This document shows positions 42,809 to 51,662 of a DNA stretch of 64,000 nucleotides, one piece after another (the stretch's first letter is position 1; the number at the start of each line of letters is the position of its first letter). Under the pieces are notes generated by a model that was not told the origin of the DNA, made no database searches, and saw only the letters and a list, made by a program, of their open reading frames with translations. Both the position numbers and the translations under genes were made by a program. The DNA is taken from NCBI RefSeq assembly GCF_000243155.2, contig NC_018017.1:868001-932000 (forward strand), in the 5' to 3' direction. The DNA comes from Desulfitobacterium dehalogenans ATCC 51507. GTDB taxonomy: Bacteria; Bacillota; Desulfitobacteriia; Desulfitobacteriales; Desulfitobacteriaceae.

Positions 42809-43270
42809 ATGTTAAATATTCGTCGAGCCAAGGCTTGTGATTGGCAATTATTATCGGACATAGCTTATCATTCCGAGGCCTATTGGGGATATGACTCCGA
42901 TTATATGGAAAAGTTCAAATCAATGTATCAGGTAACTGAATATTTTATAAAGAATAATGAGACTTATGTGATTGAGGATCATTGTGGTGTGTTTGGGTTC
43001 TATGGTCTGTTAGTAAACGATAAAGTGAGTTCTTTAGAATACTTCTTTATCGAACCCCGATGCATAGGTAAGGGGTATGGAAAATTATTATGGAACCATA
43101 TGGTGGATATTACTTGTGAAAACTTAAGAATTCGTGAGTTCGTGATAGTAACAAGCCCACAAGCAAAAGATTTTTATATAAAGCTAGGTGCCATTTTTCT
43201 TGGCGAAGTTGAATCATTACTTAAAAGGGGACGTATGATACCTCAATTATTGTATAAGGTACATAAGTAA
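42809..43270 (+). CDS. GNAT acetyltransferase
   Basis: 153 residues: LNIRRAKACDWQLLSDIAYHSE, VFGFYGLLVND, LEYFFIEPRCIGKGYGKLLWNHMVDI and SPQAKDFYIKLGAIFLGEVES. Substrate unknown. AAGGGAAGAAG upstream. Confidence 0.78.
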   Translation: MLNIRRAKACDWQLLSDIAYHSEAYWGYDSDYMEKFKSMYQVTEYFIKNNETYVIEDHCGVFGFYGLLVNDKVSSLEYFFIEPRCIGKGYGKLLWNHMVDITCENLRIREFVIVTSPQAKDFYIKLGAIFLGEVESLLKRGRMIPQLLYKVHK

Positions 43271-43340
43271 TTTGGGGTGCGCCGATGAGAAAGTTAGAAC
43301 ATATGAACGTAATGATGCTCAGGAATCCTGGGGAGGTCTA
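43268..43340 (+). repeat. Fossil attC-like site
   Basis: TTTGGGGTGCGCCGATGAGA resembles a trailer end, and ATATGAACGTAATGATGCTC plus AGGAATCCTGG matches the loop and right arm of intact sites (ATATGAATGTAATATGACGC). No right box remains. Confidence 0.4.
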
Positions 43341-43367
43341 GCATTTTAAGAAAGGTTGAAGATTTCA

Positions 43368-43799
43368 ATGATAGTGCGTACCATGATTATAGAGGATATT
43401 CCTCAACTGGCTCAATTATATAAACAATTTTGGGGAGAGGAATCCTCTATTGATACGATGTACAAACAGTTTAAGAAGTTTCAAGAAAATGGTTCTCACA
43501 TATTACTTAGTGCAGTTGAGGATAACCAGCTTATTGGTTCTGTTATGGGGGTGATTTGTGAAGAATTGTATGGGGATTGTAAATCGTTTTTGGTTCTTGA
43601 AAATATGATAGTCGATAAAGACCATAGAAATCGTGGAATTGGTAGGGCTTTGATATCAGAGATTGAAAGAAGAGCAGTAGAAAAATGTAGCCAAATAATT
43701 CTTGTTACTGAAGCGAATAGAATTGATGCATGTAATTTTTATGAATCTGTAGGATATAGACCGGAAGTATATAAGGGATTTAAGAAGAAGTTAAAATAA
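43368..43799 (+). CDS. GNAT acetyltransferase
   Basis: ATG 43368 (AAAGG 12 bases upstream) rather than TTG 43356. 143 residues: MIIEDIPQLAQLYKQFWGEESS, LIGSVMGVICEE, LVLENMIVDKDHRNRGIGRALISEIERRA and EANRIDACNFYESVGYRPEVYKGFKKKL. Aminoglycoside- or amino-acid-type GNAT; target unknown. Confidence 0.8.
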   Translation: MIVRTMIIEDIPQLAQLYKQFWGEESSIDTMYKQFKKFQENGSHILLSAVEDNQLIGSVMGVICEELYGDCKSFLVLENMIVDKDHRNRGIGRALISEIERRAVEKCSQIILVTEANRIDACNFYESVGYRPEVYKGFKKKLK

Positions 43800-43939
43800 T
43801 TTTGATGAGCCGGAAACGAGCGTTTAATCCTTAAAGTTTTTCAACCATAGGTTGAATATACTGGATTTTCAACTATTGAGTTATTGAAACGAACCTTTCC
43901 GAACAATAAAATAAATCCTATAGAGAGGAGTGTGAAAAT

Positions 43940-44773
43940 ATGAAAGAGGAATTGGCTAAAAATATCTGCAGATATCGTAAGGAAAAAGGGTTTACACAAG
44001 AGGAGCTTTCTAGAAAGCTGGGAGTGACATTTCAAGCTGTTTCAAAGTGGGAAACGGCTCAGACTTTACCTGATATAACTCTGTTGCCAAGGTTGTCACA
44101 AGTATTGGACATAAGTATTGATAAATTACTGGGTTACATCTCTTATGATAAGCAAATAACCATCTACGAAGAAGAATATAAGACTCAGGAATATTATTGG
44201 GGTATGGTGCCTTCAAAAATGTGTTTACGTGTACTTGAATTAATGCCGCCATCTACTCATTTAAAACTATTAGATATCGGATGCGGTGAAGGGAAGGACG
44301 CTGTGTTCTTTGCAAGGAATGGTTATGACGTAACTGCATTTGATATTTCTGATGCTGGTATAGAGAAGACCAAACGTCTCGCTGACAATGCCGGCGTCCA
44401 AGTTAAAGTTTTTAAGGCGGATATTTTAGATTTCCGCTTGGATACTAATTTTGATATTCTATTTTCCAGTGGTGTTTTTCATTATGTGAAACCTCAATTG
44501 CGGGAAGAAATGTTTAGCAACTATAAACAATTTACTAATCCCAATGGTTTGCACGTTTTTAATGTATTCGTAAACAAACCATTCATAGATCCACCTCCTG
44601 AAAAGGAGCCGACTGCGTGTAAATGGGTTTCAGGAGAACTGTTCACATATTATCATGATTGGCTGATTCAAGAATGCTCAGAAGTGATTGTTGACTGTGA
44701 TTCCTCTGGTATACCGCACCAACATGCGATGAATAAGATTATTACTCAGAGATACCAGTGTAAGAAAAAGTAG
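43940..44773 (+). CDS. XRE-type HTH fused to SAM methyltransferase
   Basis: 277 residues. Residues 4-65 are a Cro/CI helix-turn-helix (YRKEKGFTQEELSRKLGVTF, then QAVSKWETAQTLPDITLLPRL). Residues 95-270 are a TehB-like methyltransferase (LKLLDIGCGEGKDAVFFARNG, DILDFRLDTNFDILFSSGVFHYV). GAGAGGAG upstream. The fusion suggests a DNA-binding sensor linked to detoxifying or small-molecule methylation. Confidence 0.82.
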   Translation: MKEELAKNICRYRKEKGFTQEELSRKLGVTFQAVSKWETAQTLPDITLLPRLSQVLDISIDKLLGYISYDKQITIYEEEYKTQEYYWGMVPSKMCLRVLELMPPSTHLKLLDIGCGEGKDAVFFARNGYDVTAFDISDAGIEKTKRLADNAGVQVKVFKADILDFRLDTNFDILFSSGVFHYVKPQLREEMFSNYKQFTNPNGLHVFNVFVNKPFIDPPPEKEPTACKWVSGELFTYYHDWLIQECSEVIVDCDSSGIPHQHAMNKIITQRYQCKKK

Positions 44774-44774
44774 A

Positions 44775-44842
44775 AGTCCCTCGGGTCTAAACGCTGCATG
44801 TCCATGTGTGGGTTAGGAGACTCCTTTGTAGATATTATTTTT
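44775..44842 (+). repeat. Fossil cassette leader
   Basis: GGGTCTAAACGCTGCATGTCCATGTGTGGGTTAGG...CTTTGTAGAT matches the type II leaders at 32447 and 34042 (GCCGCG-CGTCCATG-CGCGGATTA...TTTGTAGGAT) with substitutions. Confidence 0.4.
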
Positions 44843-44909
44843 GGGGGCTATTGTGATCGCATATATTCATATAACATACAGATAAACATGAATCGAGTGA
44901 GGATAAGCA

Positions 44910-45377
44910 ATGGGGCATTTAGGTTTTTCATACGTAGGACTGATTTTCTTGCTGATGTTGACAATTCCTAATCTCATATGGATAAGACATCAGCCAAAGG
45001 GATATGATTCTCAAAGTGAAAACAAGATCTTGCTGATCTTTGAACGTGTCGGTCAGGTTCTTGTTACCTGTACAGCACTCATTTTCTCAGACTTTAATCT
45101 TCGTCCGTGGTCGGCATGGACGTTGTGGCTTATTGCCGCAGTGATATTAATGCTCATGTATGAAGGCTGGTGGGTTAGATATTTCAGAAGCCAAAAGACA
45201 TTGAGGGATTTTTATAGCAGCTTTTGCGGTGTACCTGTAGCTGGTGCGACACTGCCTGTTATTGCGTTTTTGTTGCTTGGTATATATGGGAAAGTAGTCT
45301 GGCTTTTGATTTCGGTAGTGATTTTAGGGATCGGACATATTGGCATTCACCTACAGCATCGCAAAGAAATCTATTAA
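44910..45377 (+). CDS. Integral membrane protein, unknown
   Basis: 155 residues, about five membrane helices (8-26, 45-60, 70-90, 107-128, 132-148). GATTCTCAAAGTGAAA forms a short polar loop. No family recognised. CGAGTGAGGA upstream. Confidence 0.6.
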   Translation: MGHLGFSYVGLIFLLMLTIPNLIWIRHQPKGYDSQSENKILLIFERVGQVLVTCTALIFSDFNLRPWSAWTLWLIAAVILMLMYEGWWVRYFRSQKTLRDFYSSFCGVPVAGATLPVIAFLLLGIYGKVVWLLISVVILGIGHIGIHLQHRKEIY

Positions 45378-45390
45378 CCAGACTTCGGGA
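45373..45390 (+). repeat. Fossil attC-like arm
   Basis: ATTAACCAGACTTCGGGA is nearly identical to the loop and right arm of site 34 (AATAACCAGACTTCGGGA at 34006-34023). It overlaps the end of the preceding gene. Confidence 0.45.
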
Positions 45391-45571
45391 GGGGGCTGCA
45401 CTAAAGGAAAGGTTAATGGATATGCCAGGGTGAATTATGAAGGCAAGGAAGCAATATTATCACAGAAAGTTGTAGATGAGGAATGCCGGAATCAAGGCTT
45501 AGAAAGTGAATTAGTAAAGCGCGCATCTGTAGGTGATGATTGTTGGAACAAAACGAAAAGAGGTACTCTTT

Positions 45572-46024
45572 ATGTCGGAAGTAATTGTGAGGCTGTGTGA
45601 AACGGATGATCTGACTGGCGTAGTTACTTTGATGAATGAGCTTAGGGAAGTAGCTCAGGGTGATGAAGTCACATTTCAAAGTATAAGCAAAGTTTTTTCA
45701 GAAATGGAGCAACTGCCGGAAGTATATTTGAATGTGGTTGCAGAGTTTTCGGGAAAAGTAGTTGGATTCATCTCGGTAATTTTTTATAGAACGGTTTTCC
45801 ATAAGGGTGGCACAGCACTTATTAATGAATTAATTATTACGCAGGCAGAGCGCGGAAAAGGAATTGGAAAAAGGTTGGTTCTGATGGCTCAAGAAGAAGC
45901 TTTAAAAAGAGGTTTTGATGAAATTGAAGTAGGAACAGAGAAGACAAATATGGTGGCGCAAGGATTCTATCGAAGATGTGGTTTCAATGAGGAATATGTG
46001 TTATTGGGAATGGAGTTTGAATGA
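45572..46024 (+). CDS. GNAT acetyltransferase
   Basis: ATG 45572 (AGAGG upstream). 150 residues: VIVRLCETDDLTGVVTLMNEL, VVGFISVIFYRTV, ALINELIITQAERGKGIGKRLVLMAQEEALKRG and GFYRRCGFNEEYVLLGMEF. The preceding 45420-45540 stretch reads EGKEAILSQKVVDEECRNQGLESELVKR, a possible remnant of another GNAT. Confidence 0.8.
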   Translation: MSEVIVRLCETDDLTGVVTLMNELREVAQGDEVTFQSISKVFSEMEQLPEVYLNVVAEFSGKVVGFISVIFYRTVFHKGGTALINELIITQAERGKGIGKRLVLMAQEEALKRGFDEIEVGTEKTNMVAQGFYRRCGFNEEYVLLGMEFE

Positions 46025-46049
46025 AGCTTTCGAGTAGGAAGGGTAAGCT

Positions 46050-46328
46050 ATGTGGATCAAAATTATACCATTTGAGTATTTAGGGGTTTTTTCGGTGGGG
46101 ATGTTCTTTATACCACCAATAGTTTCCCTGGCTATGTTCTACATTTTAAAAAGAGAGTTAATCTGGTTGTCGATACTGATTACGGTAATAGTTGATGTCA
46201 TTGTATTTCAGGATGTGTTAACCTATTACGAAACGCGGAGTCTGGCATTGTTGTTTTTAATTCCGCAAGTTTTTGTGGTTGCAGTCATATCTTTATACCT
46301 TACTTATAAAAAGCGTCAAAGAAAATAA
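46050..46328 (+). CDS. Small membrane protein, unknown
   Basis: 92 residues with three membrane segments (about 8-30, 33-52, 62-84). AGGAAGGG upstream of ATG. No family recognised. Confidence 0.55.
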   Translation: MWIKIIPFEYLGVFSVGMFFIPPIVSLAMFYILKRELIWLSILITVIVDVIVFQDVLTYYETRSLALLFLIPQVFVVAVISLYLTYKKRQRK

Positions 46329-46438
46329 TTTATCTGGCTGGGGAAACGATTTATGGCACCAATCATATAGTAAGAATCGTACAAGAAATGAAAAAAGATG
46401 GTATTGGGAACCGCCTAGTTAGAAAAGGAGAGAGTAGG

Positions 46439-47131
46439 ATGAAGAAGGGAATCTGGGCTATAGTGCTTCTGACCTTATTGATTTTAGTCACTGGATGCGA
46501 TTTAGATCTTACCAAAATGTCATCCAGTGGAAGTGAAGAAAATAGTGAAGTACAACAACAATCCTCAAGTCAATCAGACCCCTCTTTATATGAGACGGAA
46601 GAAGAATCGGCAAGAGCACCATCAACACATGAAGATCAGTTCACGATTACAACATTGAATCATGAGTGGAAAGAGCTTTCGGCTAAGGTTTCGCTAAGCG
46701 AAATGATCTTTTATGGGGAGAGCAGGGGATCTACAAACTTAGCAGGAGATGAAAGAGTCGAATATTCCATGAATTTTCCGGCGGATTGGGCATTGCAGGG
46801 CACGGTATTTGAAGACAGCAATAAAAAGAAGGTGGCTGAAATAGCTCCGGTCATCTTGCTCAAACAGGGTGAAGAAATACAGTTTTTGGATTATGAAACC
46901 ATTGAGGGACAAATTCTTACGAAAGAACCTATATCTTTTTATAAGTATAAAGGAACAAAAATTATTTTATTAATGGGCACAGAGGTTGGAAAGTGGTATC
47001 CTCATATGTATATGATCAGTGATGGTACATACGGATTCACGGTTACCATATACTCGCATAACCAAATCAGAGATGAAGTCGAAGAAAGGTTGTTTGACGA
47101 TATAGTTAAAACTTTTAGATTTAAGCCCTAA
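46439..47131 (+). CDS. Lipoprotein, unknown
   Basis: ATG 46439 follows AAAGGAGAGAG. Signal with lipobox LVTGC (Cys about 18), a Ser/Gln-rich low-complexity linker (about 25-60), then a ~160-residue domain (YSMNFPADWALQG...YGFTVTIYSHNQIRDEVEERLFDDIVKTFRF). The last part looks like a PsbP/MOG1-type fold. Cell-surface protein. Confidence 0.65.
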   Translation: MKKGIWAIVLLTLLILVTGCDLDLTKMSSSGSEENSEVQQQSSSQSDPSLYETEEESARAPSTHEDQFTITTLNHEWKELSAKVSLSEMIFYGESRGSTNLAGDERVEYSMNFPADWALQGTVFEDSNKKKVAEIAPVILLKQGEEIQFLDYETIEGQILTKEPISFYKYKGTKIILLMGTEVGKWYPHMYMISDGTYGFTVTIYSHNQIRDEVEERLFDDIVKTFRFKP

Positions 47132-47144
47132 AGATTAGTCGCTG

Positions 47145-47507
47145 AAGGAATATCAAGAATACCACAAAGAAGTATCAGAATCTTTAGACACAGAGATCAT
47201 TGAAAAAATGAATTTTCATGATTGTAAGATTATTACTACGATAAGGGCTGGGCAGGAAATATTTGATAAGCTATGTGACTGTGATGTAATTGTATTAGCT
47301 ACACCTATTTATTCCTGGTTTTGTACGCCACCAATGAAGTCATTGCTGGACCGATTAGTATATGGAATGAATAAATACTATGGTGATGAAAAGGGACCTT
47401 CCCTTTGGGCTATGGCTGCGCAAAGAGATTTAGGATATAAATCTATATTTGTCCCATATGATATACTTTCCCGGACATTTGCGCATCAAATAATAAGCTT
47501 CGTATAA
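47145..47507 (+). pseudogene. Flavodoxin-family NAD(P)H oxidoreductase remnant
   Basis: The frame SLKEYQEYHKEVSES...IFDKLCDCDVIVLATPIYSW, then FCTPPMKSLLDRLVYGM, matches the middle of NADPH-dependent FMN reductases. The N-terminal flavin-binding part is missing, and after the AMAAQRDLGY region the C-terminus is scrambled. The apparent ATG 47208 has no ribosome site. Confidence 0.6.
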
Positions 47508-47533
47508 CAGAAATTGTTTTGGGGGATTTATGA

Positions 47534-47947
47534 TTGAGATGGGAATTTGGGAGATACACAATAAATACTGATAAATCTCTGATATCTGCGGATCGGGTGA
47601 AGGAGTTTTTGTCCGATAGTTACTGGGCTAGGGATAGGTCAAAAGAGCTTATTGAAAAAACTATAGAGAATTCTTTTTGTTACGGAGTATATCATGAAGA
47701 AGAGTTAGTTGGTTTTGCTCGTGTTGTGACCGACTATTCAACGATAGTATGGATATCCGATGTTTATATAGATAGAATTCATAGGGAAAAAGGTCTTGGC
47801 AAAAAAATAATAGCATGTATTCTGGAAACGCCGGAGTTCAAAAATGTCAGGAGCGCTTTAGTAACTAGAGATGCTCATGGGTTGTATGAACAATTTGGTT
47901 TTGAAAGTGTTGAGTCAATATTCATGGTGCGAAAACCCACAGAATAA
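47534..47947 (+). CDS. GNAT acetyltransferase
   Basis: TTG start; GGGGGATTTATGATTGAGATGG suggests an original ATG just upstream now out of frame by one base. 137 residues: WEFGRYTINTDKSLISADRVKEFL, LVGFARVVTDYSTIVWISDVYIDRIHREKGLGKKIIACIL and DAHGLYEQFGFESVESIFMVR. Close to the YitI/YjdJ-like stand-alone GNATs. Confidence 0.75.
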   Translation: MRWEFGRYTINTDKSLISADRVKEFLSDSYWARDRSKELIEKTIENSFCYGVYHEEELVGFARVVTDYSTIVWISDVYIDRIHREKGLGKKIIACILETPEFKNVRSALVTRDAHGLYEQFGFESVESIFMVRKPTE

Positions 47948-47972
47948 TGTGAAGACCCGCCATTCATGGCGG
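47948..47972 (+). repeat. Fossil leader hairpin
   Basis: GACCCGCCATTCATGGCGGGA: the leader-type stem CCCGCC/GGCGGG with the CATGG core, still perfect, 6.3 kb beyond the last near-complete site. Confidence 0.5.
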
Positions 47973-47992
47973 GATGGAATGGGGCGATTTAT

Positions 47993-48466
47993 TTGAGTAG
48001 ATTTACTTTTATGGCATCTGACTATCAGTTGCCGGAGGTTAATTATTCGGGTGTAATAGAGCTGACTGTAAAGGATCTGAAAGAGATGAATCCCCGGCCT
48101 CAATCGTTTTGGAACCTTGATGAACTTCCTGATGATTGTAAAGCACTGTATATTCCAGATGAAAATGATACAGGTGGACTCTCCGTTTCACTATGTACCA
48201 ACCCTCCTGACGGATTGGAGAACTATGTTAAAAAGGAGTATATCTATTGGCTCAATGGAAAATTTCGTATGAACAAATGTATCAATCAACTTTTGGAATA
48301 TCTCCATTCGAATATTAATGAAGGAGGTGGTATAGAGCTTTGGTCATTATGGTTTGGAGATGAAATGGATAATATTGTGCATCATAAGTGGAGTTTGTCC
48401 CAAACCAATAATCTTCGTTTTGAACTACTTGAGGATACAGACTGCTGTCTTCGTATAATAAAATGA
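47993..48466 (+). CDS. Hypothetical protein
   Basis: TTG 47993 (GGGGCG upstream) was chosen because ATG 47966 lies in the fossil hairpin. 157 residues, soluble, acidic, Trp-rich near the end (GGIELWSLWFGDE). No family recognised. Confidence 0.5.
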   Translation: MSRFTFMASDYQLPEVNYSGVIELTVKDLKEMNPRPQSFWNLDELPDDCKALYIPDENDTGGLSVSLCTNPPDGLENYVKKEYIYWLNGKFRMNKCINQLLEYLHSNINEGGGIELWSLWFGDEMDNIVHHKWSLSQTNNLRFELLEDTDCCLRIIK

Positions 48467-48642
48467 TTATTTAGTGGAACGGACGACATAAGGGCATGGC
48501 ATATAAAATGAAGAACAGGGATTTGGCTGAAAGCTGAGTTTCAGTGGGAGATAACTTAATAATTATCAAATAATTAAATTGATAGATATTTTTTAGTACC
48601 GCTTATCATAGCGGGATGTAGAGAAAGGGGGGGAGTCTTATA

Positions 48643-49167
48643 CTGAAACGCCTATCAACATTAATTTTTATGGCCACGTGTTTAATCCTTATTACAGGGA
48701 GTTTGGTTATTGATGAATGTACTTCGACTGTAAATATAAAAATCCCTATAAATAAAAAAGCTTCAAGGGAGTCTATTGACATAGCAGACTGGAAGCCTAC
48801 AACATACTATGCAGTCAATAATCTTGATGGCGTTATTATGACCATAAAGAAAGGAACAGTGCCCACAACCAAATTGACAGTAACTATTGTGAATAACTCA
48901 AACAATGAATGTACTTATGGAGATTTCTTTGATTTAGAAAAGAAAATCAACAGAATATGGTATAAGGTTCCGGTTAGCATAGAGGGTGACTACGGATTTC
49001 ATCTTATAGGTTATGGAGTATCTCCTGGATATGCGCGGGAATGGACAGTCGATTGGAGTCATCTTTATAGGGCTTTGGAAGCAGGTGATTACCGCATAAT
49101 AAAAGGGGTTAGCGGTACAGAGGAGTACACTAATTACTATTTAGCAGCGGAATTTACTATTAATTAA
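48643..49167 (+). CDS. Exported Ig-like-fold protein
   Basis: The frame with a good ribosome site (GGGGGGAG) begins at CTG 48643 (LKRLSTLIFMATCLILITGSL), which gives a full signal peptide; ATG 48670 would cut it. 174 residues. LTVTIVNNSNNECTYGDFFDLEKKI, WYKVPVSIEG and LEAGDYRIIKGV are the strands of a bacterial Ig-like (Big_14-type) domain. Non-standard start or mutated ATG. Confidence 0.6.
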   Translation: MKRLSTLIFMATCLILITGSLVIDECTSTVNIKIPINKKASRESIDIADWKPTTYYAVNNLDGVIMTIKKGTVPTTKLTVTIVNNSNNECTYGDFFDLEKKINRIWYKVPVSIEGDYGFHLIGYGVSPGYAREWTVDWSHLYRALEAGDYRIIKGVSGTEEYTNYYLAAEFTIN

Positions 49168-49316
49168 CTCATTAATTATTGAATTTATAGGCACTTCGTT
49201 TTCATTAAAGAAAGAATCAGCAATTGAAGCGGAGATTTAGAATAGGGCGGCTCAAGAATTTTGCGGTCTATGAGTCGTTCTAACGATGTTCCATAGGGTA
49301 GGTTTAGTGGAAGTGG

Positions 49317-50219
49317 GTGAAGCTTTTGCAAAAGAGAGTATTTTTCATAATGTTGTGCTTAATAAGCATACTTATCATGCCCGCACCGGCCTATGCAGAT
49401 ATGGGGCCCAAACCTTCAGTGGTGATTGACTTCAAAGGCCTTGGAAATGATAAATATTATGTAACATTACTATCTGAAATAGCTTCCACAGGGCCTCATA
49501 GTGCCTTAGGTGAACATCCTAATAACCAGAGATATCATGAAGATGATGAAGACTATGAGATTTGGGAAAAGTTCATTTCCTATCAGGATAAAGACGGGTA
49601 TTATTTTCTGCAGTACTTCAGAGAATGCAGTGAAACCTCCCAGTTCACCTGGGGGTATTATCCTCCACCTGAGTTTAAAATCTTAATTTACTTCCCTGAA
49701 TACGACCAATTTGCTGTTAGTGAAGATGTCTATGATCGTTATGCTTTTCACAGTTATTATAGTGTAGATGCGAAAGGTTTGGAGTTAGGGTCAATTACAC
49801 CCACTGAGAATATAAAAGCCGTAAGGAACTATGATTATACCTGGGAACTAATTTCTCTTTTTGTCAGAATTATTGCAACCATAGCAATTGAAATTTTGGT
49901 TGCGTTACTGTTTGGTTTCAGAGCCAAAAAGCAACTGTTGATTATAGGGGCTGTAAATATTGTTACTCAATCCATACTTAACATTTTGCTTAATGTCATC
50001 AATTATAGTCAAGGCAGTATGATGTTTGTTTTTTACTATATTTGGATGGAAGCATTCGTGTTTATCATTGAAGCAGGAATATATTCTATTCTTCTCCCCA
50101 AGTATAGTAGTATGGTAGTGACGAAAAAAAGACTTGCTATTCTATATGCCCTGACTGCAAATATAGTATCCTTTGGTCTTGGGCTTTATATTGCCTACCT
50201 AATACCTGGGATTTTTTAG
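49317..50219 (+). CDS. Exported/membrane protein, unknown
   Basis: GTG start. Signal peptide (about 1-27, APAYA), a ~150-residue external domain rich in Tyr and acidic residues, then four membrane helices (about 180-200, 205-228, 233-258, 272-298). No recognised family. Confidence 0.6.
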   Translation: MKLLQKRVFFIMLCLISILIMPAPAYADMGPKPSVVIDFKGLGNDKYYVTLLSEIASTGPHSALGEHPNNQRYHEDDEDYEIWEKFISYQDKDGYYFLQYFRECSETSQFTWGYYPPPEFKILIYFPEYDQFAVSEDVYDRYAFHSYYSVDAKGLELGSITPTENIKAVRNYDYTWELISLFVRIIATIAIEILVALLFGFRAKKQLLIIGAVNIVTQSILNILLNVINYSQGSMMFVFYYIWMEAFVFIIEAGIYSILLPKYSSMVVTKKRLAILYALTANIVSFGLGLYIAYLIPGIF

Positions 50220-50288
50220 TTGCCCAGGGAGTGGTATTGCGGGAAAGAGAGTGCTTTAAAAGCACTAAATAAAGGAGTGTTCTAGGTT

Positions 50289-50696
50289 ATGACTAATGGA
50301 AAAATGAAAAAAGTATCGCCATCAATTGATGAATGGCTCAAAGAGGCAAAAGCTGACCCAGTGGCTATACAGGAAGGGATGTTCTTAGTTCATAATGGCG
50401 TTGTGCGCCAAACGCCTAAAGCAAAGGTCCGCCAAGGAATTGATGACGGGTCCATGGTTAAGGGAATGGAATTCGCTTACGATGCAGCAAAGGTTGATGA
50501 GGTGATTGCCGAAACCTATAAGATGAAGGGGATTTTTTATGTTAGGGTTTGGCTTAATGAAGGCCAGCTTGAATTAGGAGATGACATTATGTATGTACTG
50601 ATAGGGGGCGACATCAGGCCTCATGTGGTGGATGCTCTCCAATATCTGGTAGGGAAGATTAAAAACGAATGTGTTACCGAAATTGAGCAAAAATAG
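50289..50696 (+). CDS. MoaE-like molybdopterin synthase large-subunit protein
   Basis: 135 residues: SIDEWLKEAKADP, GMFLVHNGVVRQTPKAKVRQGI, GMEFAYDAAKVDEVIAETYKMKGIFYVRVWLNEGQLELGDDIMYVLIGGDIRPHV. This follows the MoaE-like variant of clostridia. Canonical MoaE transfers sulfur to precursor Z; catalytic Lys conservation here is unclear. AAAGGAGTG upstream. Confidence 0.7.
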   Translation: MTNGKMKKVSPSIDEWLKEAKADPVAIQEGMFLVHNGVVRQTPKAKVRQGIDDGSMVKGMEFAYDAAKVDEVIAETYKMKGIFYVRVWLNEGQLELGDDIMYVLIGGDIRPHVVDALQYLVGKIKNECVTEIEQK

Positions 50697-50716
50697 TCAG
50701 GCAATGGGAGACAGGT

Positions 50717-51581
50717 ATGGACTATAAATCCCTGATAATAAACTTTATGAGTGGAACAGGAAATTCCTTCAGAGCCGCCGCATGGATGACGAAAGTGGGT
50801 AGCCAAAGAGGGATAAGGTCGGAACTATATCCGATCACCAGATGCCGGAATGAGTCTGCTTTGGATAAAGGCTCTGGTGATCTGTTGGGAGTGGTGTTTC
50901 CGACCCATCGGTTTACAGCACCTTGGCATGTAATTAAAGGGGTACAGTGTTCGGGGAGTTATGGGACTTGATATGCCATCCAACTGGATGGCATTGCACC
51001 GGGGGCTGAATTTTGTAAATTCCAGATTCATCATTGACAGGGCAAAGGCTAAGGCTGATGTTTTTATGAACAGCGTTTTAGAAGGGAAAAAAGAGTTTAG
51101 GGGCGTTTTTTTCTGTCGAAACTGTTTTTTGCTTCCGAGGATTGCAGGTTGTGGTTTATGTGCTGAAAGCTGCCCGGTTAAGGCTATAAAAATGGTGGGA
51201 AATATCAAACCTCGGCCATATTGGACATTTACTTGTGAAAGCTGCATGAGATGCATGGGTTATTGCCCTAACAAAGCCGTTGAAGTGAGTCACTCCTTTG
51301 CCATTATCTTGTATTTTTTGACGACACTGCCGGTATCCGTCTATATATTAAATGGACTTAGTGAGCTCATGCCCACAGGACCCTATTTTTTCGTTGTTAA
51401 TGCTCTGCTTAATTATAGTTACATCTTGTTTGCACTTTTTATAGCCTATCTTGTTCTTTTTTGGCTTATTCATATTTCACTGCTTAACAAGCTTTGCACC
51501 TACACGACATTGACCCATATTTACCGCCGTTATCACGAGCCTGATACAAAATTAGGGGATATGCTCAAAAACCAAGGCTAG
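50717..51581 (+). pseudogene. EFR1-type flavodoxin-ferredoxin, frameshifted
   Basis: The N-terminal flavodoxin part (IINFMSGTGNSFRAAAWM, LLGVVFPTHRFTAPWHVIK) stops near 50971. The rest continues in another frame from ~50960 to 51581 with two 4Fe-4S clusters (GCGLCAESCPVKAI, TCESCMRCMGYCPNKAVE) and two C-terminal membrane helices. A middle piece of the flavodoxin is missing. Non-functional unless repaired. Confidence 0.7.
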
Positions 51582-51662
51582 GGCCGAGCTTAAGTGAACT
51601 TGATTTGGGGATGGCATCTGGGTTTTGGAATAGAAAATGTAACTAAGAGGGGAGGAGTTCAA

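Noticed and set aside
45340-45600. 86-residue frame after the membrane protein
   Set aside because: Starts inside the preceding gene and ends inside the next GNAT; at best a fossil GNAT piece, mentioned under 45572.
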